This document shows positions 1 through 5,217 of a stretch of 5,217 nt of DNA, piece by piece. Where the stretch lies: assembly GCA_017438675.1 (NCBI GenBank), contig JAFRUW010000188.1, positions 1 to 5,217 of the forward strand. The letters are read 5' to 3'. Within the stretch, counting starts at the first letter, position 1. Each line of letters begins with the position of its first letter. The notes below the pieces were generated by a model that was not told the DNA's origin, ran no database searches, and saw only the letters and a list, made by a program, of their open reading frames with translations. This DNA comes from Oscillospiraceae bacterium (lineage in GTDB: Bacteria; Bacillota; Clostridia; Oscillospirales; Oscillospiraceae). The translations under genes and the position numbers were made by a program.

Positions 1-42
1 CAAGTTTTCGCTTGCTGAAATCTGGGGTTCTTTGACAGACTG

Positions 43-73
43 AAACGCCCTTCGGGAATCCCGAAGGGCGTTT
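43..73 (-). terminator. Rho-independent-like hairpin downstream of the gene trio
   Basis: A perfect 14-bp inverted repeat pairs positions 43-56 with 60-73 around a 3-nt loop. Its GC-rich core is flanked by AAA on one side and TTT on the other. It lies 32 bp past the stop codon of the last minus-strand gene, where a terminator is expected. The run of T after the stem is only three bases in the minus direction (then CAG), so it is a weak intrinsic terminator by the classical rule. The stem is symmetric and could also end a plus-strand gene entering from the left edge. Confidence 0.65.
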
Positions 74-105
74 GCGTATGGTTTTTGGAGGGTAATGAAG
101 AAATC

Positions 106-1371
106 TTAATCAAGGCCAACGATACGGCGGGCGACGGTAATGATGTCTGTATTGCCGATTGCTTCGTCGCCGTCCATGTCGCCGAAGGCGGCGACAAACT
201 CATGCTGGAAGGAATCCTCCTCGATGAGGTTTACCACATACCGGGCCACAAGGATGAGATCGGCATTTGAGATCTCGCCGTCCACGTTGACGTCGCCGGG
301 GATGCCTGTGCCGAGAAGCTCACCCGTTTCCGCGTCATATTTGACCCACAGGATGTCGCCGCCGTGATCCTTGGGCGTGTCCTTCCAGGTCGAGGGATAC
401 AGGCCAACCGCACGGACGTTTTTGAAGGAATCGGTCATGGCAGGTGCATCGGGATTATTGAAGAAGAGAGTGGAAAGATTCGGGCAGTCATTGAAGGCAT
501 TTTTGCCGATATGGGTGATCTCGCCTTGGAGCGAGATGTATCCTATGTATTCGTTCCCAGCGAAGGGGGAAGCGCCATCGCCCTCGGCAGCGTAATCCGG
601 TATTGCGCCGGAGCCGGATATGTGAAGTATGCCCTCGGTGAGGAGCATCCATCCCAAGTTTTCACCTAATAAGCCTTCATCCAAAATACCGTACCATGTG
701 ATATCGGCCGTCGTGAGTGGGAAATCATAAATGCTTTCCCATCTTGAATACTTGGCGTAATAGTATCCCGTTGCGGTGACTCCGGTAAAGGAGTCGTCGC
801 TGAAGATGACAAAATCACCCGCAAAAATAAGATACATAAGATTTGAGCATCCGGCAAAGGCGCCGGGTTTTATGGTCTTGACGGTTTCGGAAACGAGGTA
901 GACAGTTATTCTGGTCGGTGCTTTCACCACGGTCTTCATGTCCTTGGTAAGAAGCACTCCGAAATTATCACTTGCATAATAAGGGTTTTCCTCTTCCACA
1001 TAGTATTCGTAAATGTTGGGACAGCCGGTAAAATTAGGCAGATTGATGTTGTTTACACTTTCCGAAATGTAAACAAACTCCAGATTCGGGAAATCGTGGA
1101 AGAAATTCGCGGGGATGCCGAGAGCGACGTCAAGGTAGATGGATGTGATACTGTCCTTGTATTTTGACCAGGGCTCCTTTATTGTGCCGGAGATGGAGTC
1201 GCCCACAACAACGAGAGTGCCGTCGCTGTACACGCCCCATTCTATTTTACTGTATTTGCCGTAGTCGATAAGCTCCGGCTCATCCTCGTCCGCCAGGACG
1301 GAGGAGGGGAGAAGCGTTGCCGCCATGACAAGACACAGCAGAAGAGCAAAAAGCTTTTTGATCTTTTTCAT
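106..1371 (-). CDS. Secreted BspA-like LRR protein with C-terminal dockerin (421 aa)
   Basis: Predicted extracellular binding protein with no visible catalytic domain. Residues 1-27 form a signal peptide: MKKIKK, a Leu-rich core, and likely cleavage after V-L-A at 27, followed by acidic DEDE. Next comes a small beta module (about 36-80, W45, SDGTL, EPW), then degenerate LRRs (FTGC at 114-117, FAGC at 172-175) split by an island with YYASDNFGVLLTKD (about 121-160). An aromatic cap module follows (183-228). A second beta module (about 230-280, W241, ISGSGA), one LRR (FNDC at 293-296) and a second cap (303-345, GGDILW) lead to a linker and a dockerin (359-421). The ATG start is set by AAAGGAG 7 nt upstream and by the signal peptide. 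It is the last gene of the trio, 51 bp after its neighbour, and probably has its own promoter. It has far fewer LRRs than the middle gene, and both beta modules lack the Cys of the CG motif. The protein class is well supported; the ligand is unknown. Confidence 0.9.
   Translation of the reverse strand: MKKIKKLFALLLCLVMAATLLPSSVLADEDEPELIDYGKYSKIEWGVYSDGTLVVVGDSISGTIKEPWSKYKDSITSIYLDVALGIPANFFHDFPNLEFVYISESVNNINLPNFTGCPNIYEYYVEEENPYYASDNFGVLLTKDMKTVVKAPTRITVYLVSETVKTIKPGAFAGCSNLMYLIFAGDFVIFSDDSFTGVTATGYYYAKYSRWESIYDFPLTTADITWYGILDEGLLGENLGWMLLTEGILHISGSGAIPDYAAEGDGASPFAGNEYIGYISLQGEITHIGKNAFNDCPNLSTLFFNNPDAPAMTDSFKNVRAVGLYPSTWKDTPKDHGGDILWVKYDAETGELLGTGIPGDVNVDGEISNADLILVARYVVNLIEEDSFQHEFVAAFGDMDGDEAIGNTDIITVARRIVGLD
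109..297 (-). other. Dockerin module of the 421-aa protein
   Basis: Residues 359-421 hold two F-hand-like calcium loops, each followed by a helix. Loop 1 is GDVNVDGEISNAD and loop 2 is GDMDGDEAIGNTD. The helices LILVARYVV and IITVARRIV are matched duplicates, as is usual for dockerins. In loop 2 the near-invariant Gly at position 6 of DxDxDG is Glu, while the neighbouring genes keep Gly there. The Asp ligands at positions 1, 3, 5 and 12 are intact, so calcium binding may be weakened rather than lost. Dockerins of this family bind cohesins on scaffold proteins. Confidence 0.88.
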
Positions 1372-1378
1372 TTGTGTA

Positions 1379-1385
1379 CTCCTTT
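1379..1385 (-). promoter_or_regulatory. Ribosome binding site AAAGGAG of the 421-aa gene
   Basis: AAAGGAG lies on the minus strand, 7 nt before the ATG at 1371. The 20 bases ending at this ATG match the corresponding stretch of the middle gene at 17 positions (1369-1388 against 4111-4130). The leader was therefore duplicated with the gene or conserved after duplication. Confidence 0.85.
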
Positions 1386-1405
1386 CGCGTCTTTGATTAT
1401 GATTA

Positions 1406-1433
1406 ATTATACTAAACTGTTTTTATCCGTCAA
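1406..1433 (-). promoter_or_regulatory. Sigma-A-type promoter for the 421-aa gene
   Basis: On the minus strand, TTGACG (1428-1433) and TATAAT (1406-1411) are separated by 16 nt. This is 11 of 12 matches to the vegetative consensus with an acceptable spacer. The expected start of transcription is near 1399, giving a leader of about 28 nt that contains the ribosome binding site. The -35 box lies in the last coding triplets of the middle gene (the Leu-Asp-Gly end of its dockerin), and that gene's stop codon lies in the spacer. No hairpin terminator is seen between the two genes, so read-through transcription may add to this promoter. Confidence 0.7.
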
Positions 1434-4113
1434 GACCCACGATTGCCCGGGCGATGGAGATTATGTCTGTATTGCCGATGGCGCCGTCGCCGTCCACATC
1501 GCCGAGAGCCTCAATATTGGCGTAGGTTTCGGACTTCGGATCTATGAGCTTTACCACATAGCGGGCCACCAGGATCAGGTCGGAGTTGGACAGCTCACCG
1601 TCAACATTTACGTCGCCGGTGTAGGCGTAGTTTACCCAGTATATCTCTCCGCCGTAGTTTAAGCAGATATCGTCGGTCCATGTGTCGCTGTACACGGGGA
1701 CGTAGGCCACGGCCTCCACGCCTGAGAACACGTTGGTTCCGAATTTCGGCGCGTCGCCGTAGAAAACAATCTCCTGAATGTTTTTGCAGCCGCTGAAGGC
1801 GTTGTTTCCGATGCGCGTCGCGCCGTCGATCTCAACAGCCAGGATATCTTCTTTATACTCCGCCCAGGGAGCCGCATTTGAGCCGGAGGCGGAATAGTTT
1901 GTCATTGCGCCGCTGCCGGTTATTGTGAGGACGCCGTCACTGGTCAAGACCCATTCAAGATCATTGCCGCACTTGCCGGAATCAATTACAAAGGGGATTC
2001 CGTGCCATGTGAGCGGTCCGCCGTTGTTATAGGGAGGGTCTTTTAACCAGCCGGGGAGCATGGGGTAGTACACGTCTGCGGTCACATTTTTAAAAGCATC
2101 AGTATCAATTACCGGAGCATCGCCTAAGAATCCTATCTCGGTCAGGGAAGTACAGCCGTTGAAAGCGTTTCGCTTGATTTCTTTTACGTTTTCCGGGACG
2201 ATAATTGCAGTCAGAGAAGTGCAATCTTGAAATGCCCAGCCGCCTATTTCAGTCAGAGATTCCGGGAAGATGACGCCGGTGAGCTTTGAACAGTTTCTGA
2301 ATGCTCTGTTTTCAATAATCATAACTGTGTCAGGGAGTGTTGCTTCTTTAAGGGAAATGCATCCCTCAAAAAGTGAATTGCTTATAACTGTCAGCCCATT
2401 TGGTAATACGACACTTTCAAGGGAGGTACATTTTTCAAAAGCCTTTTCGCCAAGCTCTGTCATGTAGTCCGGAAAATCAACTGCTTTAAGATTTGCGCAG
2501 CCTGAGAATGCATACGAACCGATGCTTTTAACGCTGTCGGGTATGGTGATTTCTGTAAAGTTACATACCCTGAAAGCCGATGAACCGATGCTGGACAGCC
2601 CTGAGGGAAGATCAGGGGCAGCAAGCTTCGGACAGCTTGCAAATGCATAGTCCTGAATGGTTGTGACGCTGTCGGGGATGTTAACCTTTTCAAGATTATC
2701 ACATCCGCAAAAGGCATCATAACCGATTGATGTGATCCATTCGGGAATTGTTACCTCTGTGAGAGAATCGCAGGATCCGAACATGTTATCAGGAATAACG
2801 GTCATGTTTTTGTTGAAAGACGCATTTTCAAGAGAATAACATAAGCTGAAAATGCCTGTGCCGAATTTGTTGACACTTTCCGGGATCTCAAAGCTCTTAA
2901 GAGAGGTACATAATCTGAACGCATCGTTATCAATGCGGATCAGATTATCTGGTAGTGTTATATCAACAAGAGAGCTGCAGTTTAAAAATGCGTTCTTACT
3001 GATCCCTGTGGCTTTGGCAGGCAAGGCAATTCTCTCCAGAGAGATGCATTCATTAAAGCATGATTCGGGTACTTCCCAAAGAGCTTCCGACATTCTGACG
3101 GTCTTGAGGGCAGCACATTTGTTAAAAACACTTTTCCCCAGCACGGTGACGCTGTCAGGCATTTCAATACCGGTAAGCGAAATGCAGTTTGAAAAGGCAC
3201 TGTCACCTATACTCGTCAGTCCTTCCGGAAGCTTTACCCCGGTAAGTTCCCGACAATCGTCAAAAGCATTGTTATCAATAGAGGTCACGCTGTCCGGGAT
3301 GGTGTATTCGCCGGAAAGTGTCTTCAGCGCATAGACGACCTTGGTTTTGTCTCTGTTGAATACAACTCCGCGATCATCAGAGCTGAAATAGGGATTGTTT
3401 TCATCAATGGAGAAACCGGTAAACTCCTTCATGTCGTGATATATTGTCCAGTCAATGCTCTTAACTGTTGAGGGAATACTGATTTCAGAAAAATCTTTAC
3501 ATCCGATAAATGCTTTTCCAAGGGCTTCGACGCCTTCCAACAGGGTCGCTTTTTTCAGGGAGAAACACCAACCAAAGGTTTCTCCGTCAAGGGTTTTCAC
3601 ATTACCGGGAATCGTTATTTCGGTCAGAGAATCGCAATCTGAAAACGCTCTGAATCCGATCCTCTCCACCTTGGGTGGTATGCTGATGATCGGGAGCGAT
3701 TCACAACCCGAGAATGAGTAATTACCGATTTCAGTGATATCAGGGGGGAGCGTGATGCTTTTTAATGACCTACAGCTATAGAAGGCGTATGAGCTCAGTG
3801 ATGTTACACTGTCAGCAATAATTACTTCCTCAAGATTATAGCATCTCATAAAGCTCTCAATGGAGAGAGAGGTTACGCCATCTTCAATTACCAACTTTTT
3901 AATGTCATCACAGAAGTCTTCGCGACCAAATTTTTTGTTTATCGCTCCTTCGCCGGAAATCGTCAGTGTTCCGTCATCAGTGAGCGTCCATGTCACGTTG
4001 TCACCGCAGGTTCCGCTGGCCACAACCTCGGCCGCCGATGCGGTGGAGGCAATGATGCCGAATGTCATAACGATACAAAGCGTAAGGGCAAGAAGTTTTG
4101 TGATCTTTTTCAT
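1423..4113 (-). CDS. Large secreted BspA-like LRR protein with C-terminal dockerin (896 aa)
   Basis: Predicted extracellular adhesin-like or ligand-binding protein attached to a cohesin scaffold. Residues 1-27 are a signal peptide (MKKITK start, cleavage after A-S-A at 27). A beta module follows (about 33-70, CGDNVTW, DGTLTISGEGA). The LRR block (71 to about 660) has roughly 24 units of mostly 23 aa on the pattern I-IP-SV--IG--AF--C--L. It is interrupted once by an island at about 231-270 (PYFSSDDRGVVFNRDKT). A cap module at 662-705 (GDAP, VYYP, GGPLTW) is followed by a second beta module (711-765, CGNDLEW, ISGSGA-like ITGSGA, APW), one LRR (FSGC at 773-776), a second cap (784-830) and the dockerin (833-896). 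The frame is open upstream to a GTG at 4203, but that would overlap the preceding gene and bury the signal peptide. ATG 4113, with AAAGGAG 7 nt upstream, is therefore chosen. The gene sits 34 bp after its upstream neighbour and has no clear promoter of its own, so it is probably cotranscribed. Its ligand is unknown. Confidence 0.93.
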   Translation of the reverse strand: MKKITKLLALTLCIVMTFGIIASTASAAEVVASGTCGDNVTWTLTDDGTLTISGEGAINKKFGREDFCDDIKKLVIEDGVTSLSIESFMRCYNLEEVIIADSVTSLSSYAFYSCRSLKSITLPPDITEIGNYSFSGCESLPIISIPPKVERIGFRAFSDCDSLTEITIPGNVKTLDGETFGWCFSLKKATLLEGVEALGKAFIGCKDFSEISIPSTVKSIDWTIYHDMKEFTGFSIDENNPYFSSDDRGVVFNRDKTKVVYALKTLSGEYTIPDSVTSIDNNAFDDCRELTGVKLPEGLTSIGDSAFSNCISLTGIEMPDSVTVLGKSVFNKCAALKTVRMSEALWEVPESCFNECISLERIALPAKATGISKNAFLNCSSLVDITLPDNLIRIDNDAFRLCTSLKSFEIPESVNKFGTGIFSLCYSLENASFNKNMTVIPDNMFGSCDSLTEVTIPEWITSIGYDAFCGCDNLEKVNIPDSVTTIQDYAFASCPKLAAPDLPSGLSSIGSSAFRVCNFTEITIPDSVKSIGSYAFSGCANLKAVDFPDYMTELGEKAFEKCTSLESVVLPNGLTVISNSLFEGCISLKEATLPDTVMIIENRAFRNCSKLTGVIFPESLTEIGGWAFQDCTSLTAIIVPENVKEIKRNAFNGCTSLTEIGFLGDAPVIDTDAFKNVTADVYYPMLPGWLKDPPYNNGGPLTWHGIPFVIDSGKCGNDLEWVLTSDGVLTITGSGAMTNYSASGSNAAPWAEYKEDILAVEIDGATRIGNNAFSGCKNIQEIVFYGDAPKFGTNVFSGVEAVAYVPVYSDTWTDDICLNYGGEIYWVNYAYTGDVNVDGELSNSDLILVARYVVKLIDPKSETYANIEALGDVDGDGAIGNTDIISIARAIVGLDG
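1426..1617 (-). other. Dockerin module of the 896-aa protein
   Basis: Residues 833-896 carry loop 1 GDVNVDGELSNSD and loop 2 GDVDGDGAIGNTD, each with all Asp/Asn calcium ligands and the Gly at position 6. The paired helices are LILVARYVV and IISIARAIV. Compared with the 421-aa protein's module, the first 25 residues differ at only three positions (I/L, A/S, N/K). This suggests a shared cohesin partner. Confidence 0.9.
1624..1764 (-). other. Second aromatic cap module of the 896-aa protein
   Basis: Residues 784-830 follow the pattern F-GDAP, VF-GV-A, Y-P, TW, then YGGEIYW, directly before the dockerin. The same pattern recurs at 1999-2130, 688-825 and 337-465, and as a weaker copy at 4343-4489. 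The lost Cys and the change of period suggest that it closes the LRR solenoid. This is an inference from position and pattern. Confidence 0.6.
1999..2130 (-). other. First aromatic cap module of the 896-aa protein
   Basis: Residues 662-705 read FLGDAP, FKNVTADVYYP, GW and GGPLTWHG. The module ends the long LRR block and is followed at once by the second CG-W beta module. It is the clearest copy of the cap pattern in the window. Confidence 0.6.
2044..3903 (-). repeat. 69-bp tandem coding repeats (LRR_5 array) in the middle gene
   Basis: About 24 LRR units, mostly 23 codons long, encode a consensus of the form ITIPDSVTSIG--AF--C-SL--. Two units are one residue short: the one near residue 200 (LGKAFIGC) and the one near 515 (FRVCNFTE). 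The array is interrupted once by the non-LRR island at 3304-3423. Nearly every unit has a Cys where classical LRRs have Asn, which is typical of BspA-like proteins. The repeats have diverged at the DNA level and look old rather than freshly amplified. Confidence 0.9.
3304..3423 (-). other. Non-LRR island inside the LRR array
   Basis: Residues 231-270 contain ENNPYFSSDDRGVVFNRDKT, followed by LSGEYTIPDSV, which returns to the LRR register. The same element occurs once in the 421-aa protein (about 892-1011) and three times in the partial gene (about 4619-4732, 4793-4909 and 5057-5176). This YSSDENGVLYSKDK-type insert is a recurrent element of BspA-like proteins; its function is not established. 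Confidence 0.7.
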
Positions 4114-4120
4114 TTGTTTT

Positions 4121-4127
4121 CTCCTTT
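4121..4127 (-). promoter_or_regulatory. Ribosome binding site AAAGGAG of the 896-aa gene
   Basis: AAAGGAG lies on the minus strand, 7 nt before the ATG at 4113, inside the 34-bp gap after the upstream gene. It decides the start in favour of 4113 rather than the in-frame GTG at 4203. Confidence 0.87.
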
Positions 4128-4147
4128 CGGGTGCGGGGTGTATCTTA

Positions 4148-5217
4148 TTAACGGCCGACGATGGCCCGGGCAAGGTGGATGATATCGGTATTGTCGATCT
4201 CACCGTCGCGGTCCATGTCGCCGTAACGGAGTACGTTTATGTAGCCGGGGGTGAAGACGTCAATAAGATGCACCACATAGCGGGCCACCGTGATGAGATC
4301 CGCGTTTGTAAGCTGACCGTCGAGGTTTACGTCGCCGGGGAAGCTGTAGGCTGCAAGTACGATGCCTGACGTGTCGATGGAGTCAGGCAGGCTGAGCCAT
4401 GAGGGGTTGTTTGCCGGATAGAATATTGTACATTTAAAACCGGAGAAAGGCGCAGAACCTGACAGGAAGTTCGGCATGTCGCCGTGGAAAACGATTTTCG
4501 TCAGGCCGGTACACCCGTTTATCGCGTCTGTGTTAAAGGACTCGGTGGGCGGCACTTCTATACTCTCAAGTGATTTGCAGTTAAGGAAAGCGCTGCCGTC
4601 GAGACTCTTTACACTGTCGGGGATCACATAATCGCCGGAGAGAGTGGAGGGAGCTTTTATGAGGTTCGTTTTCTCCGCGTCAAACAGGACCCCGTTTTCA
4701 TCGGTGACATAGAATCTGGTCTCGGAAACGATACCCGTGAGGCTGAAGCACTCATCAAAGGCCCCGCCGCGTATATCCACGACGCTTTCGGGGATCGTTA
4801 TGGTGCCCTCGTATCCGCCCGGCACGAACAGCAGAACGCTCTTGTCCTTGCTGTAGAGCACCCCGTTTTCGTCACTTGAATAATAGGGATTGTCCGGATC
4901 GACGCGGATGCTTGTGAGATCGGGGCAGCCGGCGAAATTGTCAACGCAGTACGGTGAATCCTCGTTGTAGCCGAAGGCTGCCGACGCGGGTATGGTGACG
5001 CTTGTGAGGTTGGGGCAGCCGTTAAAGGCGTTATAGCAGATCCACTTTACGCTGTCGGGGATCACATATTCGCCGGTCAATCCGCCGGGAACCGCGAAAA
5101 GGGCGGTCTTGTCCTTACTGTACAGAGCGCCTCTTTCATCGACGGAATAGTAGTCGTTTTCGGGGTCGACGGCGAAAGATCTGAGCGAGGCGCATCCGGC
5201 AAAGGCGAGGGGATCTA
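4148..5217 (-). CDS. BspA-like LRR protein with C-terminal dockerin, 5' end beyond the window
   Basis: Only the C-terminal 355 residues are visible. The frame stays open to the right edge, and the residues there (FAGCASL, DPENDYYS, GALYSKDKT) are ordinary family sequence, so the start and signal peptide lie outside. An in-frame TTG at 5080 falls within an island and is not a real start. The fragment alternates LRR units (FNGC, FAGC, FDEC, FLNC, INGC) with three islands of the form YYSSDENGVLYSKDKS followed by a G-Y-IPDSV return. An imperfect cap (4343-4489, HGDMP, IFYP, SW) then leads straight into the dockerin (4151-4336). It is the first gene of the trio seen here and ends 34 bp before the middle gene. 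The island-rich layout differs from the middle gene, which has a single island. The ligand is unknown; dockerin-mediated attachment is inferred from the family. Confidence 0.9.
   Translation of the reverse strand, partial: DPLAFAGCASLRSFAVDPENDYYSVDERGALYSKDKTALFAVPGGLTGEYVIPDSVKWICYNAFNGCPNLTSVTIPASAAFGYNEDSPYCVDNFAGCPDLTSIRVDPDNPYYSSDENGVLYSKDKSVLLFVPGGYEGTITIPESVVDIRGGAFDECFSLTGIVSETRFYVTDENGVLFDAEKTNLIKAPSTLSGDYVIPDSVKSLDGSAFLNCKSLESIEVPPTESFNTDAINGCTGLTKIVFHGDMPNFLSGSAPFSGFKCTIFYPANNPSWLSLPDSIDTSGIVLAAYSFPGDVNLDGQLTNADLITVARYVVHLIDVFTPGYINVLRYGDMDRDGEIDNTDIIHLARAIVGR
4151..4336 (-). other. Dockerin module of the partial gene
   Basis: The last 62 residues carry loop 1 GDVNLDGQLTNAD and loop 2 GDMDRDGEIDNTD, with calcium ligands and Gly 6 intact. 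The helices are LITVARYVV and IIHLARAIV. The end is VGR, not VGLD or VGLDG as in the other two. Positions 10-11 of the loops (N-A and N-T) match the 421-aa protein, so the predicted cohesin specificity is shared. Confidence 0.9.
4608..4638 (-). repeat. 31-bp direct repeat, copy 1, in the partial gene
   Basis: This stretch matches 5046-5076 at 29 of 31 positions. It encodes the G-Y-IPDSVK return from an island to the LRR register. The rest of the repeat unit is less similar, so this is either the strongest-conserved part of a duplicated unit or a patch homogenised by recombination. Confidence 0.75.
5046..5076 (-). repeat. 31-bp direct repeat, copy 2, in the partial gene
   Basis: Partner of 4608-4638, differing at two positions. 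It sits in the same place in the next upstream island unit, 438 bp away. That distance is a whole number of codons (146), so recombination between the copies would stay in frame. Confidence 0.75.

Noticed and set aside
32..60. TTGACA on the plus strand at 32-37 as a promoter -35 box
   Set aside because: No -10-like hexamer lies 16-18 nt downstream; that position is occupied by the terminator stem.
1396..1401. Alternative -10 box CATAAT before the 421-aa gene
   Set aside because: No -35 box is present 16-18 nt upstream (AAAAAC there), whereas TATAAT at 1406-1411 pairs with TTGACG.
1372..1662. Plus-strand open frame opposite the middle gene's dockerin, similar to ones at 85-270 and 4148-4369
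   Set aside because: The mutual similarity of these frames (VCIADGAVAVHIAE-like) comes from the conserved dockerin on the other strand, not from a real antisense gene family.
2852..3334. 160-codon plus-strand open frame
   Set aside because: It is a periodic shadow of the LRR array; its repeated SGS/REM pattern is the reverse complement of the 69-bp units.
4142..4170. Promoter before the middle gene using TAAGAT at 4142-4147
   Set aside because: It matches only 4 of 6 bases and has no -35 box at the right distance; the nearest TTGCCC would need a 20-nt spacer. Cotranscription with the upstream gene is more likely.
4114..4203. Thirty extra N-terminal codons for the middle gene, from a GTG at 4203
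   Set aside because: They would overlap the dockerin-coding end of the upstream gene, have no ribosome binding site evidence, and place a clear signal peptide internally. ATG 4113 has AAAGGAG 7 nt upstream.
3860..4369. 169-codon plus-strand open frame
   Set aside because: It is antisense to the end of the partial gene and the start of the middle gene, has no ribosome binding site or recognisable domain, and resembles other frames only because it mirrors the dockerin repeats.
4148..5080. Start of the partial gene at 5080
   Set aside because: The codon is TTG inside a conserved island, and the upstream in-frame residues to the window edge are typical family sequence. The gene continues beyond the window.

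Overview
The window carries three minus-strand genes in a row, transcribed from right to left. All three encode BspA-like leucine-rich-repeat (LRR_5 type) proteins that end in a dockerin-like module with two calcium loops. The two complete proteins begin with clear Sec signal peptides. The third lacks its 5' end because it runs off the right edge of the window. No transposase, RNA gene, CRISPR array or enzyme gene is visible, and no stretch over 300 bases lacks a gene.

Layout from upstream to downstream on the minus strand: a partial LRR-dockerin gene (4148 to beyond 5217); a 34-bp gap with a strong ribosome binding site; a large LRR-dockerin gene (1423-4113, 896 aa, about 24-26 LRRs); a 51-bp gap holding a near-consensus promoter and a second strong ribosome binding site; a smaller, more degenerate LRR-dockerin gene (106-1371, 421 aa); and a 14-bp perfect hairpin (43-73) that looks like the transcription terminator.

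The organism is most likely an anaerobic, Gram-positive gut or rumen Clostridia member (Ruminococcaceae/Oscillospirales type). This is inferred from the dockerins, the AAAGGAG ribosome binding sites 7 nt before ATG, the lysine-rich signal peptides and the moderate GC content. The genus cannot be fixed from this sequence.

The simplest model is a tandem paralogous cassette of secreted binding proteins. The LRR part would bind a surface, polysaccharide or host protein, and the dockerin would plug each protein into a cohesin-bearing scaffold elsewhere in the genome. The three dockerins keep nearly the same putative recognition residues, so they may compete for or share the same cohesin. LRR-dockerin combinations have precedent in cellulosome-producing ruminococci, so the class is not new. 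The less ordinary aspects are the tandem trio, the shuffled set of small modules shared between the genes, and the internal promoter embedded in the end of the middle gene.
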